This document shows positions 44,358 to 53,929 of a stretch of DNA of 64,000 nt, in pieces. A model generated the notes under the pieces. The model ran no database searches. It saw only the letters and a program-made list of their open reading frames with translations, and was not told where the DNA came from. Made by a program: the position numbers and the translations under genes. Origin of the DNA: Leptospira johnsonii (GTDB taxonomy: Bacteria > Spirochaetota > Leptospiria > Leptospirales > Leptospiraceae). Where the stretch lies: assembly GCF_003112675.1 (NCBI RefSeq), contig NZ_BFAY01000011.1:558001-622000 (forward strand), written 5' to 3'. Positions within the stretch are counted from its first letter, which is position 1. Every line of letters begins with the position of its first letter.

Positions 44358-46347
44358 AATCCTAATCTGTTCCGTTTTTATTTTTCTTTCCACAAATTTG
44401 TTTTGGTTAGGCTCGACTACTGGAACAAATTTGGAAAAGAAAAACGCGGCTGCTTATTTCAGTATTTTTACTCTGTTCGTCTCTTCCTTATTATTCTCTT
44501 TCTCAGCGATCCTCGGCCAGAACGGATTCTTGGTTGTTTCCTCTTATCCTATCTTGTATTTTTTTCCGGGACTGGTCTTATTGATACTCATCCCATTCGG
44601 ATGGTTCGTTGTAATCGTTTGGTTTTTCGGGTTTTTAAGAAAGAAGTGGGTTTTTCTTTTTCTATTCTACATTCTTTCATTTTGCCAATTAATTGCGATC
44701 TCAATCTTACTTATCCATAATCCGGGCAAAACATGGAATATCAGTTTATTTGAATATTGGAAATTTGTACCATTCTCATTCAAATCCGCTTACTTAATTT
44801 ATATTTTTGTATGTGTTTCTCTTTCGCTACTTTGCCTCTTTCTATTCAAAATTTCAGATAACAGTCTTTCCGAGTTAGGAAGACAAAAAGCGATCCCTTT
44901 TTTAAGGTTAGTTGGATTCTCTCTCTTAGGGGTGGTCTTGTTGGTTTCCGTTCTATTCGTTGGAGAGGAATTCGGGATTATAGAAAATCTGATCTTAAAA
45001 GCGGAAAAAGAGCCCAAATACTTTTACGGATTCATACTTTGTATCCAAGCGTTGATCTGCATCTCCATTCTAGCTTTAGGCTGGGCCTTAACTTCGTATG
45101 AAATACTTACGGGAAGGATCTTACCTAAGATCAGCTTAAAACAAGAATGGAAAAATTCTGTCTACACGTCTTTAGCACTTTCTTCATTCTATTTTCTATT
45201 AGCAAAACTTGGATATCCTAAAGCTGAAATATTTATCGTATTCTCCTATTCATTCTTCCTTTCCCGATTTTTTACGGTTAGAAAAAACAAACTGGTAAGT
45301 TCCAACCAAAACGAAGTATTAAAAAAGATCTTATCTTCCGGCTCGGTCAAATTATCTTTCGGATATTTATGCAAGGATGTATTGGAAGCAACTAAAGCTG
45401 CGTTGGTTTTTCGAGGAAAAATCCCTTACTTCTCAGATACAAATGTCCATTATCCTCAAGATATTCCGCAGGAAACATTCGATTTTTCTAAGGTTGCTCC
45501 CCATCCGGAAAATCCAAACATTCAATACTTAGATAAAGATCGCTTTTCCGGCTTTGTGATCCTAGTAAAAGTAGAGAGCGTCCTTTCTGGAGACGCCTAC
45601 TTAATCTTGGGTCAAAAAGAAAACGGAGGATTATTTGCAGAGGAGGAAATCGAGATTGCAAGGATCACAGGAACCTGGCTAGTACATTCTCTATTTTTGG
45701 AAGAAACAGGCAATATTCTGGAAGAACTTCAAAGAAAGAAAATACAAGAGCAAAGACTTTCCGACCAAAAGACCAGACAGATCCTTCACGATGATATACT
45801 TCCAGAGATACATTCTCTTATTTTAGAAATCTCCAACGAAAAGTCAGGAAGGCTCAATTCCCAACATGCAAATTCACTTGCTGAACTTCATAAAAGGATC
45901 TCTTCCTTATTAAGAGAAATGTCTGATACCGGTTTGGAAATTTCTAGGATCGGCTTAGTTCCAATGCTAGAAAGACTGCAGGATTCAGAAGCTAAAGATT
46001 CTAATTTAATTTGGGAAATAGATCCAAATATAAATTCTCAAACAGAAAACTATCCTCCCGAAGTGAAGGAAGTTTTGTATTATGCATTCAGAGAATCCTT
46101 ACGTAACGCGATAAAACATTCGGGAGAAGTCCGATCGAAGATCTTTATTCGTATTCAATATCAGAACGGCTTATTTATCCAGATCAAAAATGAAATAGGA
46201 AAAGATCTTATGCCCGTAAGTTCCTCCGGCCAAGGACTGAAAATACATAGCGCACTTTTGAGAATCTTTCACGGATCTTTGACATTGGAGTTCTCTAATT
46301 CTAAGGAAGCTATAATCCGGATCTTTCTTCCTTCTCCCCAAAATTAA
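44341..46347 (+). CDS. Membrane histidine kinase (HisKA_3 type) with 7TM sensor
   Basis: 668 residues from TTG 44341, inside the end of the response-regulator gene (17-bp overlap). About eight membrane helices (~1-320) are followed by a GAF-like region (around 320-450) and a kinase core: His483 in RQILHDDILPEIHS, then an ATPase domain with FRESLRNAIKHSG (N box) and SSGQGLKIHSAL (G box). The HisKA_3-like dimerisation segment fits a NarL-type partner, the adjacent regulator. The signal is unknown; the membrane part may bind lipids or small molecules. Confidence 0.88.
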   Translation: MTIDLEILICSVFIFLSTNLFWLGSTTGTNLEKKNAAAYFSIFTLFVSSLLFSFSAILGQNGFLVVSSYPILYFFPGLVLLILIPFGWFVVIVWFFGFLRKKWVFLFLFYILSFCQLIAISILLIHNPGKTWNISLFEYWKFVPFSFKSAYLIYIFVCVSLSLLCLFLFKISDNSLSELGRQKAIPFLRLVGFSLLGVVLLVSVLFVGEEFGIIENLILKAEKEPKYFYGFILCIQALICISILALGWALTSYEILTGRILPKISLKQEWKNSVYTSLALSSFYFLLAKLGYPKAEIFIVFSYSFFLSRFFTVRKNKLVSSNQNEVLKKILSSGSVKLSFGYLCKDVLEATKAALVFRGKIPYFSDTNVHYPQDIPQETFDFSKVAPHPENPNIQYLDKDRFSGFVILVKVESVLSGDAYLILGQKENGGLFAEEEIEIARITGTWLVHSLFLEETGNILEELQRKKIQEQRLSDQKTRQILHDDILPEIHSLILEISNEKSGRLNSQHANSLAELHKRISSLLREMSDTGLEISRIGLVPMLERLQDSEAKDSNLIWEIDPNINSQTENYPPEVKEVLYYAFRESLRNAIKHSGEVRSKIFIRIQYQNGLFIQIKNEIGKDLMPVSSSGQGLKIHSALLRIFHGSLTLEFSNSKEAIIRIFLPSPQN

Positions 46348-46503
46348 ATCTAAGATTGATATTTAACAAGGTTCGACACAATTATAGTCTAAAAAATCGA
46401 CTTGATAGAATGATTTCTATTTCAATGATGCGCTTAAGCCGAAACCTTAAAAATACAATCTTGTGAACTTTTGTTCATAATATTTATCCGGAGTTAGGAA
46501 AAT

Positions 46504-47979
46504 ATGCAGTCACGAAACAAAAAAGAAAAGTCGATCTCTATAGCAATCGTAGGTACGGGCTTTGGAGGTTTATGTGCTGCAATACAACTTAAGAAAAACG
46601 GATTTCACAATTTCGTAATTTATGAAAAATCAAATTCCGTAGGAGGCACTTGGAGAGAAAACACCTATCCAGGAGCAGCATGCGATGTGCCTTCTCATCT
46701 TTATTCTTTTTCTTTCGAACCGAATCCTAACTGGCCAAGGAAATATTCCGCCCAGCCTGAAATACTTTCTTACTTAAAACATTGTGCCGAAAAATACGGG
46801 ATACTTCCTCATATCCGTTTTGGTATCGAGATAAAATCTGCCGATTGGGATGATCCTTCCCGAGTTTGGAAAATCAAAACTTCTCATAATGAGACCTTAG
46901 AGCATGACGTTTTTATTTCTGCAGTAGGACAATTAAATCGTCCTGCCCTTCCTACTATCAAAGGTTTGGAAAGTTTTAAAGGCAAAATCTTCCATTCTGC
47001 AAATTGGGATCCTGCTTATAATTTTTCAGGGAAGAAGATAGCCGCCATCGGAACCGGTGCGAGCGCTATACAATTCATTCCACAGATCGTGAACCAAGGA
47101 GCCGAGGTAACCGTTTTCCAAAGAACTGCACCCTGGGTGGTTCCTAAACCGGATCGTAAATATTGGAGTTTCGAAAAGTTTCTGTTTAAGTATCTTCCCG
47201 GGTTTAGACTATTACATAGATTTCAGATCTATATTTGGAACGAGATCAGAATGATCGCATTCCAAAAGAATAATCATGCCAACCAGATCGTAAAATGGAT
47301 GAGTCTTTCTCACATGAAAAAATTCGTCAAGGATCCGGAACTACGTAAAATTCTGACTCCGGATTATCCAGCAGGATGCAAACGTATCCTTCTTTCCAAC
47401 GATTATTACGAAGCATTAGCAAAACCGAATACAAAAGTTCTTTCTGAATCCATCCAAGAAGTAAATCAGGACGGGATCATAACCAAGAAAGGTCTCCAAA
47501 AATTCGATGCAATCGTTTTTGGAACAGGATTTAAGGCCACCGAGTTTCTATCTCCCATGAAAGTAAAAGGAACGAAAAACCAAGATCTGAACGAGGTTTG
47601 GAAGAATGGTGCGGAAGCTTATCTAGGTGTTACCGTAGCAGGTTTTCCGAATTTTTATATTTTATACGGACCGAATACGAACCTAGCTCATAATTCCATC
47701 GTGTATATGATAGAAGCCCAAGTCCGTTACATCATTTCTGCTTTGAATGAAATGGATAAAAATGGGATCCAAGCGTTGATCCCTAAGGTTCGTAGTATGC
47801 AAAAATATAATGCATCTTTAAATAAAAAATTCGATAAATTCGTTTGGGACACAGGATGTAATAACTGGTACATCAATTCTTCCGGTAAGAACACGAACAA
47901 CTGGCCCGGTCATACTTACGAATATTCGTATAGAACGAGAAAAATCGATCTGTCAGAATATGATATTCTCTCTGCTTGA
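46504..47979 (+). CDS. Flavin-containing monooxygenase, Baeyer-Villiger type
   Basis: 491 residues. The N-terminal FAD site is IAIVGTGFGGLCAAIQLKKNG, the BVMO fingerprint is present in the variant FKGKIFHSANWDP (Pro follows Asp), and a second Rossmann motif AAIGTGASAIQFIP binds NADPH. It probably oxidises a ketone or similar hydrophobic substrate with O2 and NADPH. It is transcribed toward the TetR gene, just before the lipid-oxidation cluster, so a related lipophilic substrate is plausible. Confidence 0.88.
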   Translation: MQSRNKKEKSISIAIVGTGFGGLCAAIQLKKNGFHNFVIYEKSNSVGGTWRENTYPGAACDVPSHLYSFSFEPNPNWPRKYSAQPEILSYLKHCAEKYGILPHIRFGIEIKSADWDDPSRVWKIKTSHNETLEHDVFISAVGQLNRPALPTIKGLESFKGKIFHSANWDPAYNFSGKKIAAIGTGASAIQFIPQIVNQGAEVTVFQRTAPWVVPKPDRKYWSFEKFLFKYLPGFRLLHRFQIYIWNEIRMIAFQKNNHANQIVKWMSLSHMKKFVKDPELRKILTPDYPAGCKRILLSNDYYEALAKPNTKVLSESIQEVNQDGIITKKGLQKFDAIVFGTGFKATEFLSPMKVKGTKNQDLNEVWKNGAEAYLGVTVAGFPNFYILYGPNTNLAHNSIVYMIEAQVRYIISALNEMDKNGIQALIPKVRSMQKYNASLNKKFDKFVWDTGCNNWYINSSGKNTNNWPGHTYEYSYRTRKIDLSEYDILSA

Positions 47980-48017
47980 AAATTGCAGAGAAGACTATTG
48001 CATTATAAATTTATAAA

Positions 48018-48674
48018 TTACCCTACTTCGGGAGGTGGCAGAGTCATTCCGGTGTATGCACACTCTATCACGGACAAGATAAATTTTTTCATCTCCTCTT
48101 TGTTTTTTTGAGGTTTTATCCTTCCTTCCAAAAATAGCATAGCGATCCCATGGATCATAGACCAGGAAGCCACAGTTTTCTCGCGTGTTTGCCCCGGCTT
48201 GATCGCCCCCAACCTCTGCCCCATACGGATGATCTCATGCAATTGCCGATACGTTCTTCTAGAAACTGCGGACAATGTTGGATGTAATTTTAGATCTACA
48301 CCACCGAACATGATCCTAGCAAATTGCTGATTGTTCAAAATAAACTGAATATAGGTCCAACCCAAAGCACGGAAACGTCCTATAAAATTATTATCCGTTT
48401 TTTCGAGCTCCTTCTGGTATTCGGAAAAATATTTCTGAAATCCTCTTTCTGCGATCGCAGCAAGCAGAGCGTTTTTGCTTTCGAAATGATGATAAGATGC
48501 TGCATGACTCACACCTGCAAGCGCCGCAACTTTTCGTAAAGAGATCTCTTCGAGAGGTGTCGTCTTTAATAATTCAGTGCCCGCGAATATAAGATCCTCC
48601 CTGACAGTGATCTTGTCTTTCTTAAACGGCCTTCCCGGTCCCTGTTGTTGGCGGCGTTTATTCTTTACGGGCAT
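48018..48674 (-). CDS. TetR-family repressor of the adjacent dienoyl-CoA reductase operon
   Basis: 218 residues. The N-terminus is very basic (KNKRRQQQGPGRPFKKDK), then a TetR helix-turn-helix (LEEISLRKVAALAGVSHAASYHHFESKNALLAAIAERG). The C-terminal ligand domain is of the common TetR type (WTYIQFILNNQQFARIMFGG). It is divergent from the FadH-like gene, and two 13-bp palindromes lie between the genes. It probably represses the enzymes until a fatty acid or acyl-CoA-like ligand binds. Confidence 0.9.
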   Translation of the reverse strand: MPVKNKRRQQQGPGRPFKKDKITVREDLIFAGTELLKTTPLEEISLRKVAALAGVSHAASYHHFESKNALLAAIAERGFQKYFSEYQKELEKTDNNFIGRFRALGWTYIQFILNNQQFARIMFGGVDLKLHPTLSAVSRRTYRQLHEIIRMGQRLGAIKPGQTREKTVASWSMIHGIAMLFLEGRIKPQKNKEEMKKFILSVIECAYTGMTLPPPEVG

Positions 48675-48716
48675 ACCAACGATTCTGACTATCTTCCATT
48701 CTTTGCAAGAATATAT

Positions 48717-48729
48717 TTACCAGTGGTAA
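48717..48729. promoter_or_regulatory. TetR operator 1
   Basis: Perfect 13-bp palindrome TTACCA-G-TGGTAA, 43 bp upstream of the repressor start codon. Its twin at 48759 is the reverse complement. Centres are 42 bp apart, four helical turns, suggesting cooperative binding on one DNA face. Confidence 0.85.
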
Positions 48730-48758
48730 TTTAAATCTTGATTTTCGCATTATTTATA

Positions 48759-48771
48759 TTACCACTGGTAA
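48759..48771. promoter_or_regulatory. TetR operator 2
   Basis: Perfect 13-bp palindrome TTACCA-C-TGGTAA, 40 bp before the FadH-like start codon. A TATATT hexamer (48755-48760) overlaps its left edge and may be the -10 element it blocks. Confidence 0.85.
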
Positions 48772-48810
48772 ATAATAACTCTAATACCGAATTCAGCGGA
48801 GAATTGTATT

Positions 48811-50835
48811 ATGGAAAGGGCTTTTCAACCCATAAATATAGGAAGGTTTACTCTTCCGAACCGATTCGTAATGGGATCTATGCACCTCGGACTCGAAGGT
48901 AAAACGGAAACCGCAGAAAGAATGGCGGCATTTTACGGAAAACGATTTGAAGGTGGCGTCGGCCTTATAGTCACCGGCGGAATAAGCGTGAACGAGGAAG
49001 GACGAGGATCGAAACACTTCTTCAATATACAAAAGGAAGAGCACGCAGCCGAATTAAAAAAGATGAATGATCTTCTTAACGGAAGCGGAACTATGTGCGC
49101 CCAACTTTTCCACGCAGGACGTTATGCATTTGATAGAAACTGCGTAGGCCCTTCTGCCATCCGTGCTCCTATCAATAGATATATTCCTAGATCCCTCACA
49201 GAAGAGGAATGCTGGAAGACTGCAGAAGATTTCGGGATCGCCGCAAAGCTCGCAAGAGAAACAGGATTCGGAGCTGTAGAAATTATGGGAAGCGAAGGAT
49301 ATCTCATTAACCAGTTCTTCTCTCCGGTTACAAATCATAGAAACGATCATTTCGGAGGGGATCACAAAAAGAGAATGAATATGGCAGTCGAAGTTCTTCG
49401 GGCAGTCAAAAGAAATCTTCCGGAAGGTTTTCCGATCATTTTCAGAATGTCTGGAATCGATCTCATTCCTGGAAATCCAACTTTCGAAGAAGTATGCGAT
49501 CTAGCCAAAACACTTCAAGAAGAAGGAGTATCCGCTTTGAATATTGGGATCGGATGGCATGAATCAAGGATACCCACTATTAGCCAGTTAGTTCCAAGAG
49601 GAGCCTGGGCAAACATTGCAGGACGGATCAAAGAAAAAACTCCCGGTATTCCTATCATTGCATCCAACAGAGTAAACGATCCGATCACTGCACAAAGAAT
49701 TTTTGATAATGATCAGGCAGATATAATTTCCATGGCGAGGCCTTTTCTCGCAGATCCGTTTATCGTAAAAAAAATCAGAACAGGTATGTCAGATCGGATC
49801 AACACATGTATTGCATGTAACCAATCCTGTCTAGACCATGCTTTCATAGATAAATCGGTTTCCTGTCTAGTCAATCCGCAAGCTGTCAATGAATTGGACT
49901 ACGAAATCGATCCTAATGTGAAACCGCAAAAAGTTGTGGTGATCGGATCGGGCCCGGGAGGGTTAGAAGCTGCGAGGGCAAGCGCCTCTTTCGGTCACAA
50001 AGTTATACTCCTCGAAAAAGCGGAGCAGTTAGGAGGACAGTTCCTACTTGCTTCTAATATCCCAGGCAAATCTGAATTCAAAGAGACCCTTCGTTATTTT
50101 AGAAACGAACTTCCGGCACTCGGAGTGGATATTCGCTTAAATACAAATTGTGACCTAAAGCTACTTGAAGAATTAGATCCGGATGCGATTATATTTGCAA
50201 CAGGCGTTACCCCAAGAGAATTTACTTTACCTGGCATTGATATTCTTCCGGTCGGAAATTATACTGAGTATCTGACTGGGAAATTCAAAGCGGGAAAAAA
50301 AGTGGCAGTGATCGGTGGTGGCGGGATTGGTGTTGATGTGGCTCATAAGCTAACTGAAGAAAACGATCCTAGTCTCGAATCTTATTCAAAAAAATATAAT
50401 ATTGATTCGTTTACGAAGGTCGCTATCCAACCTCACAAATCGGAAAGAGATGTTGCGATTTTTAGGAGAAGCGGAAAACATGGTGCGGGTTTGGGACCTA
50501 CTACATTTTGGGCTCTCAAACAGGAATTAGAAGCATCCGGCGTAGAATTCTTTCAGGGACTTAACTATAAAGAAATCACGAAAGAAGGTCTTAAGGTGAC
50601 TTTGAAAAACGGAGAGGAGATTCTTTATCCATGCGATTCTCTAATCCTTTGTGTGGGACAGGAAAAAGAAAGTTCTCTATATGAGACCTATAAATCTTTG
50701 CACCCGCAAAAGCAAATATTCGTTATCGGTGGAGCAAAGAACTCCAAAGGAATTGATGCAGAGAGAGCCTTTCTAGAAGGATTGAATGCCGCACACAGTA
50801 TAGGAAAGGAAAACAGAGTCTCTGCGACAGCATAG
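48811..50835 (+). CDS. fadH: 2,4-dienoyl-CoA reductase-like NADH:flavin oxidoreductase
   Basis: 674 residues. A TIM-barrel old-yellow-enzyme domain (FQPINIGRFTLPNRFVMGSMHLGLEG; AGRYAFDRN; EIMGSEGYLINQFFSP) binds FMN. An iron-sulfur motif C-x2-C-x3-C-x11-C follows (CIACNQSC, then SCLVNP), and then FAD/NADPH Rossmann domains (VVVIGSGPGGLEAARASA, VAVIGGGGIGVDVA). The layout is that of E. coli FadH and relatives that reduce dienoyl-CoA or other enones with NAD(P)H. The start is under two TetR operators, and an acyl-CoA dehydrogenase gene follows after 14 bp, so it belongs to unsaturated-lipid catabolism. Confidence 0.92.
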   Translation: MERAFQPINIGRFTLPNRFVMGSMHLGLEGKTETAERMAAFYGKRFEGGVGLIVTGGISVNEEGRGSKHFFNIQKEEHAAELKKMNDLLNGSGTMCAQLFHAGRYAFDRNCVGPSAIRAPINRYIPRSLTEEECWKTAEDFGIAAKLARETGFGAVEIMGSEGYLINQFFSPVTNHRNDHFGGDHKKRMNMAVEVLRAVKRNLPEGFPIIFRMSGIDLIPGNPTFEEVCDLAKTLQEEGVSALNIGIGWHESRIPTISQLVPRGAWANIAGRIKEKTPGIPIIASNRVNDPITAQRIFDNDQADIISMARPFLADPFIVKKIRTGMSDRINTCIACNQSCLDHAFIDKSVSCLVNPQAVNELDYEIDPNVKPQKVVVIGSGPGGLEAARASASFGHKVILLEKAEQLGGQFLLASNIPGKSEFKETLRYFRNELPALGVDIRLNTNCDLKLLEELDPDAIIFATGVTPREFTLPGIDILPVGNYTEYLTGKFKAGKKVAVIGGGGIGVDVAHKLTEENDPSLESYSKKYNIDSFTKVAIQPHKSERDVAIFRRSGKHGAGLGPTTFWALKQELEASGVEFFQGLNYKEITKEGLKVTLKNGEEILYPCDSLILCVGQEKESSLYETYKSLHPQKQIFVIGGAKNSKGIDAERAFLEGLNAAHSIGKENRVSATA

Positions 50836-50849
50836 GTAAATGAGGGAAT

Positions 50850-52592
50850 ATGATAGCTAATAATTATTTTACAGACGACCAAGATTTAAAACTATTTTTC
50901 GAACATTTGATCGATTGGACTTCGATCGTAAATTCAACGGAAGGCGAAGAGTTTTTCGATCACGAACTTTATAAGAAAACGAATAACCCAAGATACGAAA
51001 TGGCTCCCTCCAGCGTCGAAGAAGCTGTAGAATTATATAGATCGAGCCTTGAATCCTTAGGCGAATTTTTCGGAAAGGATGTATCTCAACTTTCAAGTGT
51101 CATGGATAGGAAACATCTACGGTACGAAAATGGAACGGTAATATTCCCAGACGAAACTACATCGATATATGAGAAATTCCGCGACACAGGACTCATGCCT
51201 TTTTCTATTTCGAGAGAAGCAGGAGGACTAGGACTACCCGGCACTATGAGTGCATTTTATGGGATGATCATGGCAAGAGCAGACGTTTCTTTTTGCATGA
51301 CCGTCGCTCTATTAAATCTAGCGCAGATCGTTTCGAGATACGGAACAGAGGAACAAATAGAAAATTTTGCGGCAAAAGCAGCAACGGGCGAGACTCTTTT
51401 TGCAATGTCACTGACCGAACCTGATTTCGGATCCGATCTAAATAACGTAAGAACGACCGCAGTAAAGATGGAAGACGGACATTATCGTTTAAACGGAACA
51501 AAACGTTTTATATCCCAAGGTTGCGGACTCGGTCCTTATCCTTCCAGTCTATTGACTCTTGCACGGACAGGAAATGGAGGGGCTCGAGGATTATCCGTAT
51601 TCTTGGTAAAAAGTGAAGATGTAACGATCGCAGGAATTGAAACAAAAATGGGAATCCATGCCTCTCCTACCTGCGAAGTCGTATATGAAAACAGTTATGC
51701 TGAACTCTTAGGGCAAGAAGGTCTCGGCCTCACCCGATACACTACTGGTATGACAAATTTTATGAGACTCGGAAGTGCGGCATGCGGTCCCGGCAGTGGA
51801 GCCGGAGCATATTATGAATCTCGCAAGTACGCCGAAGAAAGACAACAGTTTGGAAAACCGATCGCAGAAATCCCTGCAGTTGCCGAAATGCTCCATAAAA
51901 TCCAAAGAGAAGTGAACGCGTCTAGACTTCTCACATTTGAAACCGCTCGAGTTGTGGATATGTATCAGCATCACCAAATTCGTCTGGAGAAAGGGAATAA
52001 AGAAGATAGAGAGATCCGAAAAGACGAAAAGGTAAAAAAATGGGGTAACCTCGCCTCCGTTCTAACACCTATCGCAAAATACTATTGTTCTGAAGAAGGG
52101 CATAAATGTGCAAACCTTGCCGTTCAAATCCATGGTGGAGCCGGTTACACGGAAGATTACGATGTGGCCAGAATATTTAGAGATTCTAGGATCAATACGA
52201 TCTACGAAGGAACAAGTCAAATCCACGTTAGAATTGCAGTCGGTGCCATCGTAGCGGGAATGACTGGAGACGGAAATTTCAAAAAATATCTGGAATCGAT
52301 TAAAGCGGAAATAGAATCACCTTCTAAGTTCCTCATAGAACAATCTAAAATATTCGAAGATGCAATCGCTAAATTTAGATCAATCGAAGAAGATCAAATC
52401 AAAGAAAGAGTCGCTGAAAATCTAATGATCATCACCTCGAGATACCTCTGCAGTATGCTGTATGAGAAAGCTTTAATCAAACTGAAACAAAACGATCAAT
52501 TCGATCGTTGGACAAAGGATTGTAGGGCATATTTGATCGATAGCACTGCTATTGCAAAATCGTGCATCTATAGAATCGAAAACGCAGTATAA
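50850..52592 (+). CDS. Acyl-CoA dehydrogenase, long form
   Basis: 580 residues. An extended N-terminal part (~1-80) precedes the standard dehydrogenase core. FAD-binding segments FAMSLTEPDFGSDL and GTKRFISQG are present, and so is the C-terminal domain with GGAGYTEDYDVARIFRDSRI and IYEGTSQIHV, the latter including the catalytic-base Glu. It oxidises an acyl-CoA to the 2-enoyl-CoA, passing electrons to ETF. It lies downstream of the FadH-like gene in the TetR operon. The chain length or substrate cannot be inferred. Confidence 0.92.
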   Translation: MIANNYFTDDQDLKLFFEHLIDWTSIVNSTEGEEFFDHELYKKTNNPRYEMAPSSVEEAVELYRSSLESLGEFFGKDVSQLSSVMDRKHLRYENGTVIFPDETTSIYEKFRDTGLMPFSISREAGGLGLPGTMSAFYGMIMARADVSFCMTVALLNLAQIVSRYGTEEQIENFAAKAATGETLFAMSLTEPDFGSDLNNVRTTAVKMEDGHYRLNGTKRFISQGCGLGPYPSSLLTLARTGNGGARGLSVFLVKSEDVTIAGIETKMGIHASPTCEVVYENSYAELLGQEGLGLTRYTTGMTNFMRLGSAACGPGSGAGAYYESRKYAEERQQFGKPIAEIPAVAEMLHKIQREVNASRLLTFETARVVDMYQHHQIRLEKGNKEDREIRKDEKVKKWGNLASVLTPIAKYYCSEEGHKCANLAVQIHGGAGYTEDYDVARIFRDSRINTIYEGTSQIHVRIAVGAIVAGMTGDGNFKKYLESIKAEIESPSKFLIEQSKIFEDAIAKFRSIEEDQIKERVAENLMIITSRYLCSMLYEKALIKLKQNDQFDRWTKDCRAYLIDSTAIAKSCIYRIENAV

Positions 52593-52619
52593 AGCAGTTG
52601 GAAATAAGCTGATCTATAC

Positions 52620-52657
52620 CCAGTTCCATTCGAAAATTTTTGCTGGAATGAAACTGG
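52620..52657. other. 12-bp-stem hairpin between convergent genes
   Basis: CCAGTTCCATTC (52620-52631) is complementary to GAATGAAACTGG (52646-52657) with one mismatch, loop 14 nt. It sits in the 67-bp gap between the acyl-CoA dehydrogenase (+) and PiT (-) stop codons. No T-tract follows on either strand. Confidence 0.65.
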
Positions 52658-52659
52658 AA

Positions 52660-53754
52660 TTACTTCAGGAATTTAGGAATAAAAGAAGTCTTTTCCGGAT
52701 AGAACTGAGAAGCGAGTAAGAATATAAAAATACTTACTGCAATCCCGATAGATGCAAGAAGAACGTCCTTACCTACTTTGCGGAATGTCTCCAAATAAGG
52801 TGCATCCCTGTAGGTAAGGAAATTTAACATAATCTCTCTTCCTGCAAGCATGCCCAAGAACACCCAAGTGGTGGACATTGGCATATTGCTGATCTTTTGG
52901 AAGAATATTAGAATACTCGCATATACTAGATCTACGATAGTTGCTGCCTTAGACCATTGGATGTCGGACTTCTCCGTAACTATCTCTTGGATAGTTCCAC
53001 CATTCGTGTACAATATAATACCAAGAGCACCGATCAGAATAGAAACTGCTCCTGCAAGCTCCATCCAATTCAATTGCCTAGGAAGATAGACTACGATGTT
53101 GGCGGCGTCTTGAGCAAGCCAGGCCGCCCATAAGAACAAAGTGGAGAACCATTGTAAGATAGCCCATTTTCTTTCGGTTCTTGGATCAGGCATATGATCG
53201 TCATAATATTCTTTTGGATCTACTTTTACTAAGATCCCCCAAACAACCAATGCGGTGATAAATGCGATCATGTATCCTAAAAAGGATTTGGTCAGCATCT
53301 TCTCTATATTCTGCCCGCCGAATAAACCCAGGATCAAAAACGTAGTTGAGATCGGGGACTTCATCCGGGTGATGACAACTAGAACGATAGGTGCGATCAA
53401 TTGTAGAAAATTATATTCTGCAGGTGGAGTAAAATTATCCAGTCTATGAAAATGGACTTCTCCGCTACCTGACCACCAAGCGTATCCGAATACCAAAGCA
53501 AGAAGGCCACCCAAGGCGGCAAGTTTTGGGAACCAATGTACCGACTTTTTACTTTCTATGAATGTTCCAACGGTTTGGACAGCATCGTTACCTGCCACGG
53601 AAAATGCGGAAATACAGAAAGCGAACCAACCTAGAATATAAGAAGAGATCCCTAAATAATACCCCAAACTCATGACCAAAAAGGAAAGAAATACCAGTAA
53701 ATAAAATCGGATCTGGTCCTTAAAAGAGGGATGTTGGAAATCGATTTGATTCAT
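52660..53754 (-). CDS. PiT-family inorganic phosphate transporter
   Basis: 364 residues with about ten membrane helices. The inverted-repeat PiT signatures are present: GNDAVQTVGTFIE near 50-62 (for GANDVANAFGT) and QDAANIVVYLPR near 223-234, each followed by a segment with P-M/I-S-T-T (SPISTTFLILG, MPMSTTWVFLG). PiT carriers import phosphate with Na+ or H+. The usual DUF47/PhoU-like partner gene is not adjacent. The family fit is good but the substrate, phosphate or another oxyanion, is inferred. Confidence 0.88.
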   Translation of the reverse strand: MNQIDFQHPSFKDQIRFYLLVFLSFLVMSLGYYLGISSYILGWFAFCISAFSVAGNDAVQTVGTFIESKKSVHWFPKLAALGGLLALVFGYAWWSGSGEVHFHRLDNFTPPAEYNFLQLIAPIVLVVITRMKSPISTTFLILGLFGGQNIEKMLTKSFLGYMIAFITALVVWGILVKVDPKEYYDDHMPDPRTERKWAILQWFSTLFLWAAWLAQDAANIVVYLPRQLNWMELAGAVSILIGALGIILYTNGGTIQEIVTEKSDIQWSKAATIVDLVYASILIFFQKISNMPMSTTWVFLGMLAGREIMLNFLTYRDAPYLETFRKVGKDVLLASIGIAVSIFIFLLASQFYPEKTSFIPKFLK

Positions 53755-53863
53755 GAGTCACCCAAACGGGTTTCGCTTGTTTGAGGTTAATTTAGTATAG
53801 AAAAAAATCGAAAGCTCAAACGGTCAAGGTGTATCGGCCCATATTTAGGCGCCGGAAAGGGGG

Positions 53864-53898
53864 CAAAAACAAAAACGGGCCTCGTATTGGAGACCCGT
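53864..53898 (-). terminator. Intrinsic terminator after the OlsB-like gene
   Basis: On the minus strand a 9-bp stem (ACGGGTCTC with GAGGCCCGT, one mismatch) and a six-base loop (53875-53898) are followed by TTTTTGTTTTTG. It lies 32 bases past the stop of the gene at 53930-54709. Confidence 0.85.
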
Positions 53899-53929
53899 CC
53901 CGACTAAAAAAACCCTGTTTCTCTGAGTT

